A DNA stretch of 64,000 nucleotides, taken from Hyperoplus lanceolatus (Eukaryota; Chordata; Actinopteri; Uranoscopiformes; Ammodytidae). This document shows, in pieces, positions 53,001 through 64,000 of the stretch. The DNA lies in contig CM049403.1 in NCBI GenBank assembly GCA_026929865.2, positions 20,618,001 to 20,682,000 of the forward strand, given 5' to 3'. The position numbers and the translations under genes were made by a program. Below the pieces are notes generated by a model. The model was given only the letters and a program-made list of their open reading frames with translations. It made no database searches and was not told the DNA's origin. Numbering within the stretch: the stretch's first letter is position 1; every line of letters begins with the position of its first letter.

Positions 53001-53914
53001 TTTGTATGTGTATATGGCAATATATGGCTGGAGTAGAGTACTACACCATGTATAAGCATGAGAACTCTGCTTGCCTTGTAGGATTTACCTTTTTTCTTGT
53101 TCTCTTAAATCCCTTCTTTTTTTTAGTTCAGCTGACTATACTCCGTACCTTTGCATATCTCATCATGCTTTCTATGATAAAATGGAGTGGGAAAGAAACC
53201 GAGAATGTGGATATGTTTACGGGCATGTGTGAAAAATTGATATAGAGAGATTTGGTTTGTGTGTCTGACAGTGGGTGTGAGAGACAAAACAGCAGCCAGA
53301 GACGCGGCTAATACTGTAAATGAAGCTAAGCATACCTCAACCCCAACAGATGAATTCCACATGATAGTAATCCTCCCCTGAGCCAGCTTCTCTAAGAGCA
53401 TCCTTCCCGCAAATATGGAAGAAGCTTTAAATGGACAAAGCACACTCTTGTGCGTATTGTTTTAACTTAAATTCTTCAATTTCAGATATCCTTTTTAACA
53501 CATTATCTGCATGAAATCCAAAGCTAGGACATCATGTATTGTATTGCAAGTGTGCTGATGCCTATTAGCATTGGTGGTTTTTTGATGTTTTGATTGATAT
53601 GGGAGCAAAGATACCAGAGGGGCAAAGCATCTATCACTGGTGGAGTGTTCTTCACGGACACTGTTTGCATTTTGGTTTTATTTTCAGTATTTGTCACTTT
53701 TTATGACTGTAACCTTACCTGGCATTAAACAAATAATTTGGTTGAAAAGGATTAGTTTCAGCTTAACTGTGAAATAGGCTGACACGATACACATTATATA
53801 TAAACAGTGAAGGTTTTGGCTCTGCAAACCCTCTACTATATGTAAACTGGACATTTTTGGGCTAAATTAATTCCATATTTAAAGCAAAGTGTGTACAAGC
53901 CATACTAAGTCTGA

Positions 53915-53980
53915 TTGACCTTTATTGTCCCCTAAAGGAGTCATTTTCGTTATGTCCCACACAAACATGCATACATATCT
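53915..53980 (-). mobile_element. Possible LINE 3'-tail fragment
   Basis: GATTGACCTTTATTGTCCCC followed by TAAAGGAGTCATTTTCGTTA resembles the reverse complement of fish LINE tails ('...GGGGACAATAAAGGTC'). Only about 65 bp is recognisable. Confidence 0.3.
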
Positions 53981-54407
53981 TGGGCACTCCTTGAACGGGT
54001 TGCATAGGAGAAACCACTAAGCTAGCTGAGAATGTAACTCATTTTAGTTTTTTCTTAAACCCCAGACAAAAAACCCACTTGATAGCTGTCAGATTCCCCG
54101 TTAGTTAGTCTCAGCTGATTTACAGTGTGAAATGTAAAAAAAAAAAAGAGCTTTTCCATAATGCAAATAAGATGATCTGGCGAGGATCACAGATGCCTGA
54201 GCTGTTAGCATTGTGTCTCTCTGATGGTGAATGAGAGCAATGGGGGATGGAAATGGTGGGGAGGAGGCATTTTGTTTCATTTTGCTGGGATATGTCCTCC
54301 AAACACATTCCTTCAGAAGTCCCCTCCATCTCTGTCCCCACCGGGGTCGACGTGTTATGAGAAAATGCAGTCTCTGGAAAGTGTCACATCTGCATGGGAG
54401 AGACGGC

Positions 54408-54441
54408 GTGTGTGTGTGTGTGTGGTGGGGGGGGGGGGGGG
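54408..54441. repeat. TG tract running into poly-G
   Basis: About eight TG units, then GG-T and 15 G bases. Confidence 0.9.
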
Positions 54442-56357
54442 TCTGGGAGCGTGAAGATCTGTAATTTAATCTGAAGCTCTGGAGAGGACTGTTAGGGTTC
54501 ACTCCGCGGGACAAGACGGGGTTGGCTGTGGATTCTGATCTAATTCGAGGCAAGGGGAGAAAAAAAAGCACCAGGGAAATGATAGCGCTGCCACCCGTCA
54601 TTTGATTTCCCAAGATTAGAGGGGACTGATTTGCAGCCTTTAGAAAGCAGGCTTTCTAGATGTCTTAACATTCGTAGGTCAACACACTTCTCAGAGTTTT
54701 CCACAACCCCAATCTTATTCCATGTTAATATACCAATTCAGCTGGAACATACAATGTAACAATATTGTAGGTATAGAACTTGTGTACTTAACAGCCTAAT
54801 GGTCGTGTAATAGTACATAGTAGTGTTGAGCCCTGTATAACTAATAAATAACCCAATATTTGCAAAGTTCACAGCACAATATGCTATAAAAATTAAGTAA
54901 ACTGCAGGGCCCACACCTACTTGGTAGAATGACTGGTTGAATCTTGACGAACCTGCATTCAACATTTATGAGCTAGAGGGAATGCACAAAGCAGAGGGAC
55001 ATCTTAACATATTTACTTCTACATATTTCTGTTACAGTGTCCAATTTATTCTAGCCAAGGAGGTGAGTTTTTTTTGGCCTCAATCATATTGCTCTGGAGA
55101 CAGTGTCAGCCATATGCCTTCAAGATGCCCTCATAAGCTTTGGTGTCTCTGTGGACTTTGCGCTCAAAGAGTATCTTCTAGAGTCACGGTGACATAGGAA
55201 GCAGGTGTAGAGTTTTGTTCATCCACTGGCATGTTGCCATGTGCCTTAACCCTACTCGGGTAGGCCGCACATTTTATTCTTAAGATTTATTTTTAACCAG
55301 CGAATTTTAATTCCCTGAGGAACAGCATTGTATTTTGGACTCCACGTATCGCCCTGCACTTGTGTATTTCTGCAAAAGAAAGATCCATATTCATAAGACG
55401 GGTATTATGGTATTCAGGTGTATCATTTTTATCAAAGGATTCAGGATCAAATAGATGCCCCCAGTCCGCCTGGGTGCATTGGTGGATAACATCCTCACAT
55501 AATCATAACCCAAGGCTGTCAGATCCCGAAAAAAAAATTAAGAAAAAGGAACGGCTTTGCTAGCAGATCACACAGTGATGTCTTCTGGCTGTGTGTGCAT
55601 GGCAATTAAACAGGGTTCCACTTCAATGTACATGTGCAAAACACATTTTCCTGAACAACAAGGCCAGGGGATGAAAAGAGAAGTGAGGAAAACACAATCA
55701 ATTTGGCAGAGCATTCTGACCCAGGACCAGAAAATTAGAAGAAGTAATAGGAACCCTTTCTCTGTCCTTTCTTTTTCCTCCCTCTCTCAAATTTGAAAGT
55801 GCAGAAAAGTCATGCAGAAAAGTATCAAGAAAGTACTTAAAACACAATTAGACAAGAGAAAAAAATTGAGCATACATAAACTTAATATTAATAAACCTAT
55901 TCATTAATAAATGAATGATTAAAAAATTAGAAAGTGTGTATCAGTGTATTAAATGTGCGAGCTAGCTAACCAGCAACACTGCATGGCAAAGAAGCTCTGG
56001 TCAGTCTATTCACAGTACGGACATTGGAAATCATCATAATGTTTTTTTCATTTATTCATCATGAAACTTGCATACTTTGATCCTAGACCACTTATTCCCA
56101 CACAATGGACAAGGTGAATTCAGTCAGCCCCTGAGATGAAAGAAAGAAAGAAAACCTGTCCAGGCCTTCACAAGCTACTGTACAAGCTACTTTAATTTGA
56201 TTAATATAACTTTATTTTAGGCTTAGGAATTATAACTTTGATTATTTCCATACTTTTAAAATTATCCTTTTATTAAAGGATAGCTTTGATTCAGCGTGAA
56301 TATTTGAAAACTCTAAGAAAAGTTTTAACAAGATCTTAGAAGGAAGCAGAAGTTTAG

Positions 56358-56937
56358 TAGCCTGGAAATCCAGACCCTGATATCTTGAACGATAGAGGGT
56401 CTGGCCACGATCAATAGTAATTTCCAACTCAAGGGGCGGCTCCTACTCGTGCATTTCAAATGCTACAGCACGCAGTTGGATAGCACTACAACCAATCAGA
56501 GCGATGCACAAGGTGCGATGCACAGCTGTTCGTTTAGCGAACAGCTGTTAAACTGTTAAATTAAACGTTTGCCGTTGTCGGTCGGCAAAACAGAACATTC
56601 CACTTACTTGCTAATGAAAGATTTGAGTGCCGTCTTCCAAATCGTTAAGGGTCGAGGCCAAAGCAGTCTCAAACTCACACAACATATCCGCAGCCATCTT
56701 TGATGTTTACTATCACGGCTTCGACGTCGCATGCACGTCACTGTTGTCACCCGGTTACGTCCTCCCCAGAGTACCATATAAAGGGCTCTGGCGCGCCCAT
56801 ATTAGATAGAACCAATTGAAACCATAGCCAGATTTCTGGTTTTCTTGATAAAGCTTCAACGGAGCGTGTCCAGACCAACACGCCCAGCAAATTTAGTTTG
56901 CCAGCGCCTAGTGGCAGGTCTGAGAATGCCAGGCTAG
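56358..56937. mobile_element. hAT-like MITE, 580 bp
   Basis: The left end TAGCCTGGAAATCCAGAC and inverted right end CTAGCCTGGCATTCTCAGAC are related, and AAGTTTAG/AGGTTTAG (56350-56357 and 56938-56945, 7 of 8 matching) flank it as an 8-bp duplication. Just inside the left end CCAGACCCT pairs with AGGGTCTGG (56370-56404) to form a small hairpin. There is no coding capacity. Its terminal words and one-base end asymmetry resemble those of the nested element at 18741-19258, though the interiors differ. Confidence 0.82.
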
Positions 56938-56945
56938 AGGTTTAG

Positions 56946-58255
56946 AGCAATGCTGCTCCATTTTGCAGAGAGAACTATTGCATGTCACTGTATAGTTCCA
57001 AGAGCTGTGAAACAGTTAAGTGACTGTTTGTAGTGTCCTCTATATTTTTCATTGGCATGGTGTTCAGCCTTCTTGACTTTCATTATCCTTGCTTTGAATG
57101 TTTCTGCTGTGGCTTTAAAGCCAACATCAGGATCGGCTAAGAACAAACGTTCTCACAAAATCTCACAGAGGGGGAAATAAATTAGTAGCTTTTTCTTATT
57201 TAAGGGAAAGTAAATATGCTTCTTTATCCCAGTCAAAACAAAAAAATACCTAATGAATGAGCAAAGCGATGTCCATTTTAAGAAAAATAGTTTGCAGTGT
57301 AATGGATGACATGTCCCTTTAAAAGACTCCTCTCCAATGGTTTAGAGAAATCATAATTTCCCACCCGGTGCGGTTGTCTCACTCTGTCAGCACCACAGTC
57401 ATGCATAAAGTCACTTAGGTACAAGACCACAGAGACAGATATAAAATCATTGTATCACAATGATGTAGTGTGAATTTCCAACCTGGATTATGGAAATAAA
57501 TCTTAAAGGAAACTAGAGTTTACAGTAGTGTTTTACCCCAAAGTACAACAACCTACTTAAAGGCAGAAATGTGACCATAATGAGTATGATTAAACTTGGG
57601 GGAAAAAATCCTCCCAAAAAACAAAGCCTCTATAAAAGTAAACACAAAATTAAATAAAAACACAACTGAACGGTTTGTGGGATATGTCAGAGGGATGTCA
57701 ACTATACACCATCAACATTTTCATGACAAATCAAGCCATCAGCTTTAAAATCTATACCGGTGCAGACAATCTGTTTGCTCTCTCAATCAATGTAATAGTA
57801 GGGATAGCCCACAGAGGTCAAGTAAAGGTGCTATCTGTCTATGTGTGTATATGATACATGTTGTTTGAATGTTAAAGAGCCGTTTTTGTTTGTGTATGTG
57901 TAAATGGGAAGATGATGCAAAAAGAAAGGAAGAGAAAGTCATCACTTCAATTCCGTGAATGTTAGCCTTTCTTATACTGTATGTCTGTGGTTCCTGCATG
58001 CTGTAAAATGTATAAACAACCACAACTGTTCCGTCCAGCGTCTCCCTCCTCGTCTTCCATCCCATTTAATCCCTCCTCTCCCTCTCCGGCTGTACTCTCT
58101 TGCTCCAGGGGCCTTGCTAATGTGCTGGAAACCTGAAGGCACCACCGAAAAGGGGGCTTTTCCTGTGCGTATTGGTCTTGTTGGAAGTGATTAAAAGGGG
58201 ATTTGCGCCGGGAGGATTGGGATTGTTATCACTGCATGTGATTTATCACCCTGAG

Positions 58256-58257
<2 letters not shown>
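56946..58257. other. Unique non-coding sequence
   Basis: No exon or repeat recognised. Confidence 0.5.
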
Positions 58258-58335
<78 letters not shown>

Positions 58336-58353
58336 CGTGTGTGTGTCTGTGTA
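58258..58353. repeat. (TG)37 microsatellite with imperfect end
   Basis: A perfect 74-bp TG run to 58331 is followed by GCGTGCGTGTGTGTGTCTGT. It explains the Cys-Val and Thr-His frames here. Confidence 0.97.
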
Positions 58354-58797
58354 TTTGTGGAAGGGGGGATTCCAGGTGCACCCAGCACCCACAGAACCTC
58401 TGCCGGGGTAGAAACTGAAGCCCATCCAGGGCTGCAATTCTGATTATACCAACACAGACTCACACAAGCGTATGTGCTCATGATCCCTCACCAATCTCTC
58501 AAGCTGTCTGGGTTTGGAGAGCACAGCTGCATGTTTAAACAAATGTATTGTTCCAATGACTCTTCTTCTAATGGACACTCATTTTGCATTCAAACCACTT
58601 AAACCACTGTCATATTTCCAAAATGTGTTTCGTTTTTATGGTAGTATTATTACTTTCTGGCTTTGTAGATTTAAACGAGACCTCAGAGATCTTATTTGTT
58701 CTTAACAGTCTTAACAGTGTGAGTCTGATTTGGCGTCTATTCTATTTGTTCGTGCCTCCACATTGGCCATCACCATTCAAACTTGCTATGATTTATT

Positions 58798-58800
<3 letters not shown>
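58354..58800. other. Unique non-coding sequence
   Basis: Nothing recognised between two microsatellites. Confidence 0.45.

Positions 58801-58890
<90 letters not shown>
58801..58890. repeat. (TA)40(CA)5 compound microsatellite
   Basis: An 80-bp perfect TA run changes into five CA units. Long TA runs extrude cruciforms readily and are hard to sequence. Confidence 0.97.
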
Positions 58891-59624
58891 TACAGTACAT
58901 GTATACTGTATTTAATTTTTTCTACTGTAAATGATGCACATTACACTGGAAACAAATGAAAAACAAAGGGTCAGGATATACAATTAATAATTTGGGATAG
59001 TGAGAAGCAGAAATATTTAACTTTTTTACACACACAGACACACACACACACCAGCAAGGCGTCCGTGTTTAATGCTTTCTTTGCAGCAAGCAAAATAGGC
59101 TTTCTCTCAGTGTTCAACTCAATATCCTGGTACTACAGGCTGTTAAGGCAGATTATCTATTTTCCAGACTTCTTCAATGTTTTCGTGTACATTTCCTTCA
59201 GATGTATCGCTCCAAATCCAAAACCTGTGAATTAGTATCCCACGCTGTACGGTAATGGCTTCTACATCTCCTGCAGCACATGTGCAGCACTGTTAGTGAG
59301 CCATTACTGGCAAATCATTGCAGTCAGTTGAGAGAAGATTCACCTAGTTTTTTTTTCTTCTTTTAAAAAATGAGGACAGGATACATTACACTGCAAATTG
59401 TGTGAATTGTCTGAGATGTAAAGCCACATTTGTTGCAATCAAATACATTTCATATCAGCATAAAAACACCTTATTTGGTATCCTTCCCGTGCTTGTTCTT
59501 CTGTAGCTAATGGCTCAGGGTGACTTAGGGCCATGTGTCCTGTCTCTCACTACTGAGAAATAATGAGCACACCATTTTTGTCAGGAATACTGGATTATTT
59601 TTTCTGGGAATGGAGGTAAAGATT

Positions 59625-59628
<4 letters not shown>

Positions 59629-59660
<32 letters not shown>
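59629..59660. repeat. (GA)16 microsatellite
   Basis: A perfect 32-bp GA run. Confidence 0.96.
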
Positions 59661-59663
<3 letters not shown>

Positions 59664-62600
59664 GGTATATCATATTTTGCCTGCATCTGCCTCTTTTGAT
59701 TAGCATCCAACCATAGCACAGCTTGCGGATGACATTGACTTTACACACAGGAGCTTGGGCTGAGTAATGGGTTAATCAATGTATTTTGTGTCTGTCTGAC
59801 GATATGACCAGACCAGGCAATCAAAAAGCAGACCAAGAACAACAACCTTGTCCTGTTTAGAGCCAAACTCTCTTGATACAATTGTTGCTGGAATTATCGT
59901 ATCTTGCCCAGGAATCAGGTCTAAAGGAAGTGCGTTTTTGACCCTTGACAACACTGAATAATGTAGAGGATGAGGTTACTAATGCATGCTTTTTCTTTTG
60001 CAAGCACCTCACAGGGGGAATTCAATGCCTTTTCATCTGTGCCCATTACCCGTGACTGGGGGTTTTAATTTTTTAAACAGTGTTTCCTCGGAAGGATGTA
60101 CTGCAATTTCCCTTATGCATCGCATTTTGAAGACAAACACACACAGAAAATCCTGTCCCTTTACAGTCTTTCTCACCACCAAACCATCTACATGTGGCTA
60201 CAAAAAAAGCCTATATTTGGCGATGCACTTTAAAAAGAGGAACGACTGTGGGAAAGGAGGGGATTTGAACCTCTATTAGTAGGCAGAACGGTGCCGGCCT
60301 TATGGAAGGAGACAGGGTCAACTGGGGAGATTTAGTTACATTAGCGAGGGGGCGTGCTCCCCGAGTGGTGCGGGTGTGGGTCAGCCCAGAATATTAAGGT
60401 ACATTAGTCAGGACAAGGGGCCGTACCAACAGTGGCAATGCGATGGGGTTGGAGAAGGTCAAATGCTCCTCGGGGCCAGCTGCAAAGTGTAACAGCTGGT
60501 ATTTTAGATAAAAGGGGATAATATGGTGATGCCTTAGATCATAGAGAGCAAACCTAATGAGTATAGACGGATGTTCCACAGTGGGATTGTCGGGAGAGAC
60601 CTTTGTATGTTTCCTGTTGTGCACCGTCATTTAGTCTGCTTAAAGAATTTTAGTCTCTCGGGATGATCAGAAAATGGGACAAAGCTGGTAACCTTCTGAG
60701 TATAAAAAAGGAAAATGACAAGAAAATACAGTTGGCTTTGCTGGCACAGCTGTTTAATGGGGGTAAACTCAATTATTAAAATTGAATGGACCGTAAATGC
60801 AGCAGTGAAAGAGTTATGTGGTGATACTGACATTATTTATTGAGGTGTTTGGGGTCATTTGCTGGTGTCTATCTAATATAAAGGAGAAAAGACTCTGTCC
60901 ATATGGTTGTATAATTCCAGGCATGGCCTATTACATGTTCAGGAAATTAAAACAAAGCCCGTGGAGCCAAAGACCGTAGGCAGATTTCTTGCGGAAAACA
61001 CCTAATTTTTCATGTCTGCCCCTTTCATGTTGGTTTGGGACTTGAAGTGAGTGTATGGGATCTGGAACATTGCACTACATTTTTTTTTTCATTTCTATGT
61101 GTGCGTGGTTTTTGTGTGTCTGTGTGCGTCTGTTGAGGGTTTGTAGACAAGCATCTGGGACAGCCTGCATTCTTCAACCACATGATGACAGCACCCGATG
61201 GAGTCACAATAAACAGTCAGCCAGTCCTCATTATCACTGGTGTGTGCTTTTGGATTTACTTCACTCGGTCACGAAGCCCCCCGCTAGTCTTCAGTCAATA
61301 TACTTGTGACGTGTCTCGGTATAGACGTTCAGTCACAACCCACCAGTGTGGCCCTAAATCCACAGCCTCTGAACACAAAGTGACAGATCCTGACAGCTTA
61401 AAACCTGGCCCAGATCTGCCTCCTAATTGTTAGAACAAAATGTTTGAAGTTTCTACAGCTGCCGATATGATACTGTTTGAACAGTAGTCCTAAAACTGAT
61501 GCAGTATACAGTATACTGCAATTCTATCACCTGACAAAGCTAAAAATGTATCCCAGGAAATATGCATTGGACTTCACAAAGCACACTATGACAGAAAAAC
61601 TGAAAAAGTTGTATTTTTCTATAACATTCTACATGCATTACTAAATTAGCTAAATTCAAAATGAAAGATTGGGACAAAAAGCAGCCTTAGGTGTTATTTA
61701 TTAAGAGATTCAAACTCAGTGAACCTGATTAATTGAAGTCTGCATTGGTGTGGTTGATTAGATTAGATTGACAGTGGCCTCGGAACATAAGCAAACTACC
61801 CACCAACTATCATCATCTTTTGATTTAAATATTGCTAAATCATAATTGGTGCACAGACCTACATTATGTGACCTCACCTTTTTCTCAACACATGCCTTGC
61901 AAAATAACCCAAAGTGTTATAACTCAACGTTTGTCTTAAAATGCTATTCTATCTTTGGAGAAAATGCCTTTGCACTGGGACTGAAACCATTATGGCCCTT
62001 TAAAAGCATCCATTCTTTCTTACAGTCATGATATTTTTACAGAATATTGCAGATGGGTTGGTTACAGGTTTTTCTGACTTTGATGGTTAAACTCATATTC
62101 TTATCAGTAATAGTCAATACTGACTGGCCATTTCTGCTTTATTGGTCCCAACACACACCCAAACGCACACATTCAGCTGCTGTCTTCTTCTTTCCCTTGG
62201 TCTTTTACAGCACGTCCACAGCCACAAACTCTTTTCATCACCACCTCCAATGGCTTTTAGTTTAGTCTCCATCCTTCTCATTAGCGGGCACTGGGAAATG
62301 AGGATTCAGTAAAAAGACGGAGCATCATTAAACACAGTAAACTGTACACTTGGAAAGGCAAAAGAGCCCTGTAAAAGGGCTGGAAGAGCGCCAGGGAACC
62401 TATTTAATTCCTCCAGCTGCCGGTGTGAGCTCCTGCAACAAATCACCCATGCCACAGGTCTAATTTGTAAAAGACAACAACGTAAAACATATACACAGCG
62501 TAAAGTGTCCACTGAACAAAGCGACTCGCTCCATACCGAGATATATGAGACTTGGTTGTAATAATGCCTGCCAAATGAGCAATTCTACTCTCTTTCATGT

Positions 62601-63831
62601 CGTAAACACCCCTGCACATTGAGGATTTAAAATGCAGATAAAAAACTGTTAAAGTAAATGAACTAAAAAAATAGAATGATGATTAAAGTGAACCTTAGCA
62701 TGAAGGCCAGCAAACAAGCAAATGTGGTTTGAAAATACAGTACAGCTGATGAAAGTCAAATATTTGGAGAGCGAGTTAAATCTTGCCCTCTCCATTGCAG
62801 AGCCATGAATTTTAAACAGTTTTTGCACAGAAACATGAATAAAAGAGGAGACTCAGCTTGTGGTTGTGGGGTTTTATGGGCCCCCAATTTTCTTTACTTA
62901 AAAAAATCAGTCCAAGCTATTCAAATATGAGAATATCTAAATAATGCAGAAAATGTTCATCAAAATTCTTCTTCTTCAAAATATTACATTTAGGTAAATT
63001 TAAAAGAAGGCATACAGGCCTGACAGGGTGAATGAGCAAAGACAGGATGAGGAAAATACTATGTGAAGTGGACATAAATAGTCTCTTTGTGTGCACTGAC
63101 GTGATTGGACCACTGTCAGATGCGAGCGCTCAGGAAACTCGAGTATTTAACTTGGAAGGTCGAGGTGCCACGAGACTGCCAGAGTGCTCGAAGAACTAGC
63201 TCACCTCACCCGGCCTCCCATAAATTCTCACCCTCTTCAGTCCCTCACATGCTGCGACGCCTCATCCATATTTCACATTTCAGATGAGATCAGATTTTCG
63301 ATACAGAACCGCGGCTTAATTGGAAAGTCATGCGAGTGAAATGTCAAAGCAGTGCAGCACAAGACATTAGAAAACAGACCAGGGGGCCTGAGAAAAGGGC
63401 CCTGGACAGCCCCCCCCATAGCTGTTAAGAAAAAGTGTGCTTCTGAGAGTGTATCTTCAAGTCTGCAATTTGTATATTTCACATTATTTTTTATTTAAGT
63501 GAGTGCACTTGAGTTATGATGGATCAACAGGACACCCCATAAAAGGCCTCTTGTTTGAACATACCCGGGGTTATCTGAATCAGACTCTTGAAAGACAATT
63601 AAATGGGACAGGCAAAGTTTAGGACCATTTCCAATGTATTTTTTGCCTCTTTGCAACCGATTCAAACAATTTGATCTCATGAGGGAGATATACAGTTGAT
63701 TTTGTACTGAGATCCAACTCAAGCAGGCCATAGTTACCTATTATAACAGTATAACGTTTTTTCCCCTCTGAAATTTGGCTGTGGTTGAAAGATTTAACCT
63801 CTGGTTGGACAGAAAAAAGAAGAAAACAAAT

Positions 63832-63849
63832 GGGGGGGGGGGGGGGGGG
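63832..63849. repeat. Poly-G run (18 bases)
   Basis: An uninterrupted G tract; its exact length in the assembly should be treated with caution. Confidence 0.92.
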
Positions 63850-64000
63850 ATGGTACCGAAGCTTACAAAATCTTTAAGTCAACCTTCCATTTGGTAGATT
63901 GACAGATGGGCCAACCTGTGGCCTTTTTATCTTGTTATCTGGGATCAGATGGAGCAAAATGGAGGAGTGGGTGAGGAGGAGAAAGACACAAAGACAAAAT

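Larger units (their letters stand above)
47092..56349. other. Unique non-coding sequence, ~9.3 kb
   Basis: No exon, transposon end or RNA gene is recognised apart from a possible short LINE-tail fragment at 53915-53980 and a TG/G tract at 54408-54441. Frames here, including 54101-54613 on the minus strand, have no family signature. Confidence 0.5.
58891..64000. other. Unique non-coding sequence to the window end
   Basis: About 5.1 kb with no exon or mobile-element end recognised; only the GA tract at 59629 and the G18 run at 63832 stand out. Confidence 0.5.

Noticed and set aside
54101-54613. 170-residue minus-strand frame
   Set aside because: Low-complexity proline/histidine stretches over the TG/G tract; no domain or splice context.
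58172-58481. Cys-Val / Thr-His frames
   Set aside because: Created by the TG microsatellite.
58584-58934. 116-residue frame with Ile-Tyr repeats
   Set aside because: Created by the TA microsatellite at 58801-58880.
60255-60285. Minus-strand B-box-like GAGGTTCAAATCCCC
   Set aside because: No A box, acceptor stem or SINE body at the right distance, so neither a tRNA gene nor a SINE can be supported.

Overview
The window looks like teleost fish (percomorph-type) nuclear DNA and contains no host gene that I can support. The evidence is the repeat content: several hAT transposons with exact 8-bp target duplications, a PIF/Harbinger relic, tRNA-derived SINEs with fish-type tails, two LINE 3' ends, and long CA, TA, GA and CACT microsatellites. 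Most open frames are short and chance-like, or are microsatellites read as protein. It is best read as a gene desert or the inside of a very large intron, AT-rich and mostly unique.

Layout. 1-10 kb: a (CA)44 tract, then hAT (1121-3393), a TTAA-type element (3500-4111), hAT (5083-6220) and hAT (8542-9892); the last holds a 35-bp-arm hairpin. 10-18 kb: mostly unique sequence with one degraded retroposon tail. 18.3-20.2 kb: a PIF/Harbinger element with a Myb/SANT-like remnant, split by a nested 518-bp hAT-like element. 22.6-22.9 kb: a tRNA SINE with an 11-bp target duplication. 25.7-26.9 kb: an older hAT containing a 125-bp palindromic MITE. 28.6 kb: a second tRNA SINE. 30.8-31.4 kb: a 5'-truncated LINE. 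33.3-33.5 kb: a perfect (CA)94 array.

The most unusual region is 37.95-47.09 kb. Two long inverted copies of one sequence (37951-38616 and 46344-47086) face each other over about 9.1 kb. The outer ~180 bp are almost identical and similarity falls steadily inward. The pentamer CCAAC lies just outside the left arm and one base outside the right arm. This suggests one large transposon of a type I cannot name, later invaded by a hAT (40507-43096, itself holding a LINE 3' end and a BED-finger exon), a foldback-type element (44903-45464) and a fish retroposon (45815-46110). Two independent copies in opposite orientation remain possible.

47-64 kb is mostly unique, with a hAT-like MITE at 56358-56937 and TG, TA, GA and poly-G tracts. 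The coding relics (LINE C-termini, BED finger, Myb/SANT-like frame) all belong to mobile elements. I saw no retrovirus, LTR element, Polinton protein, CRISPR array, rRNA or functional tRNA gene.
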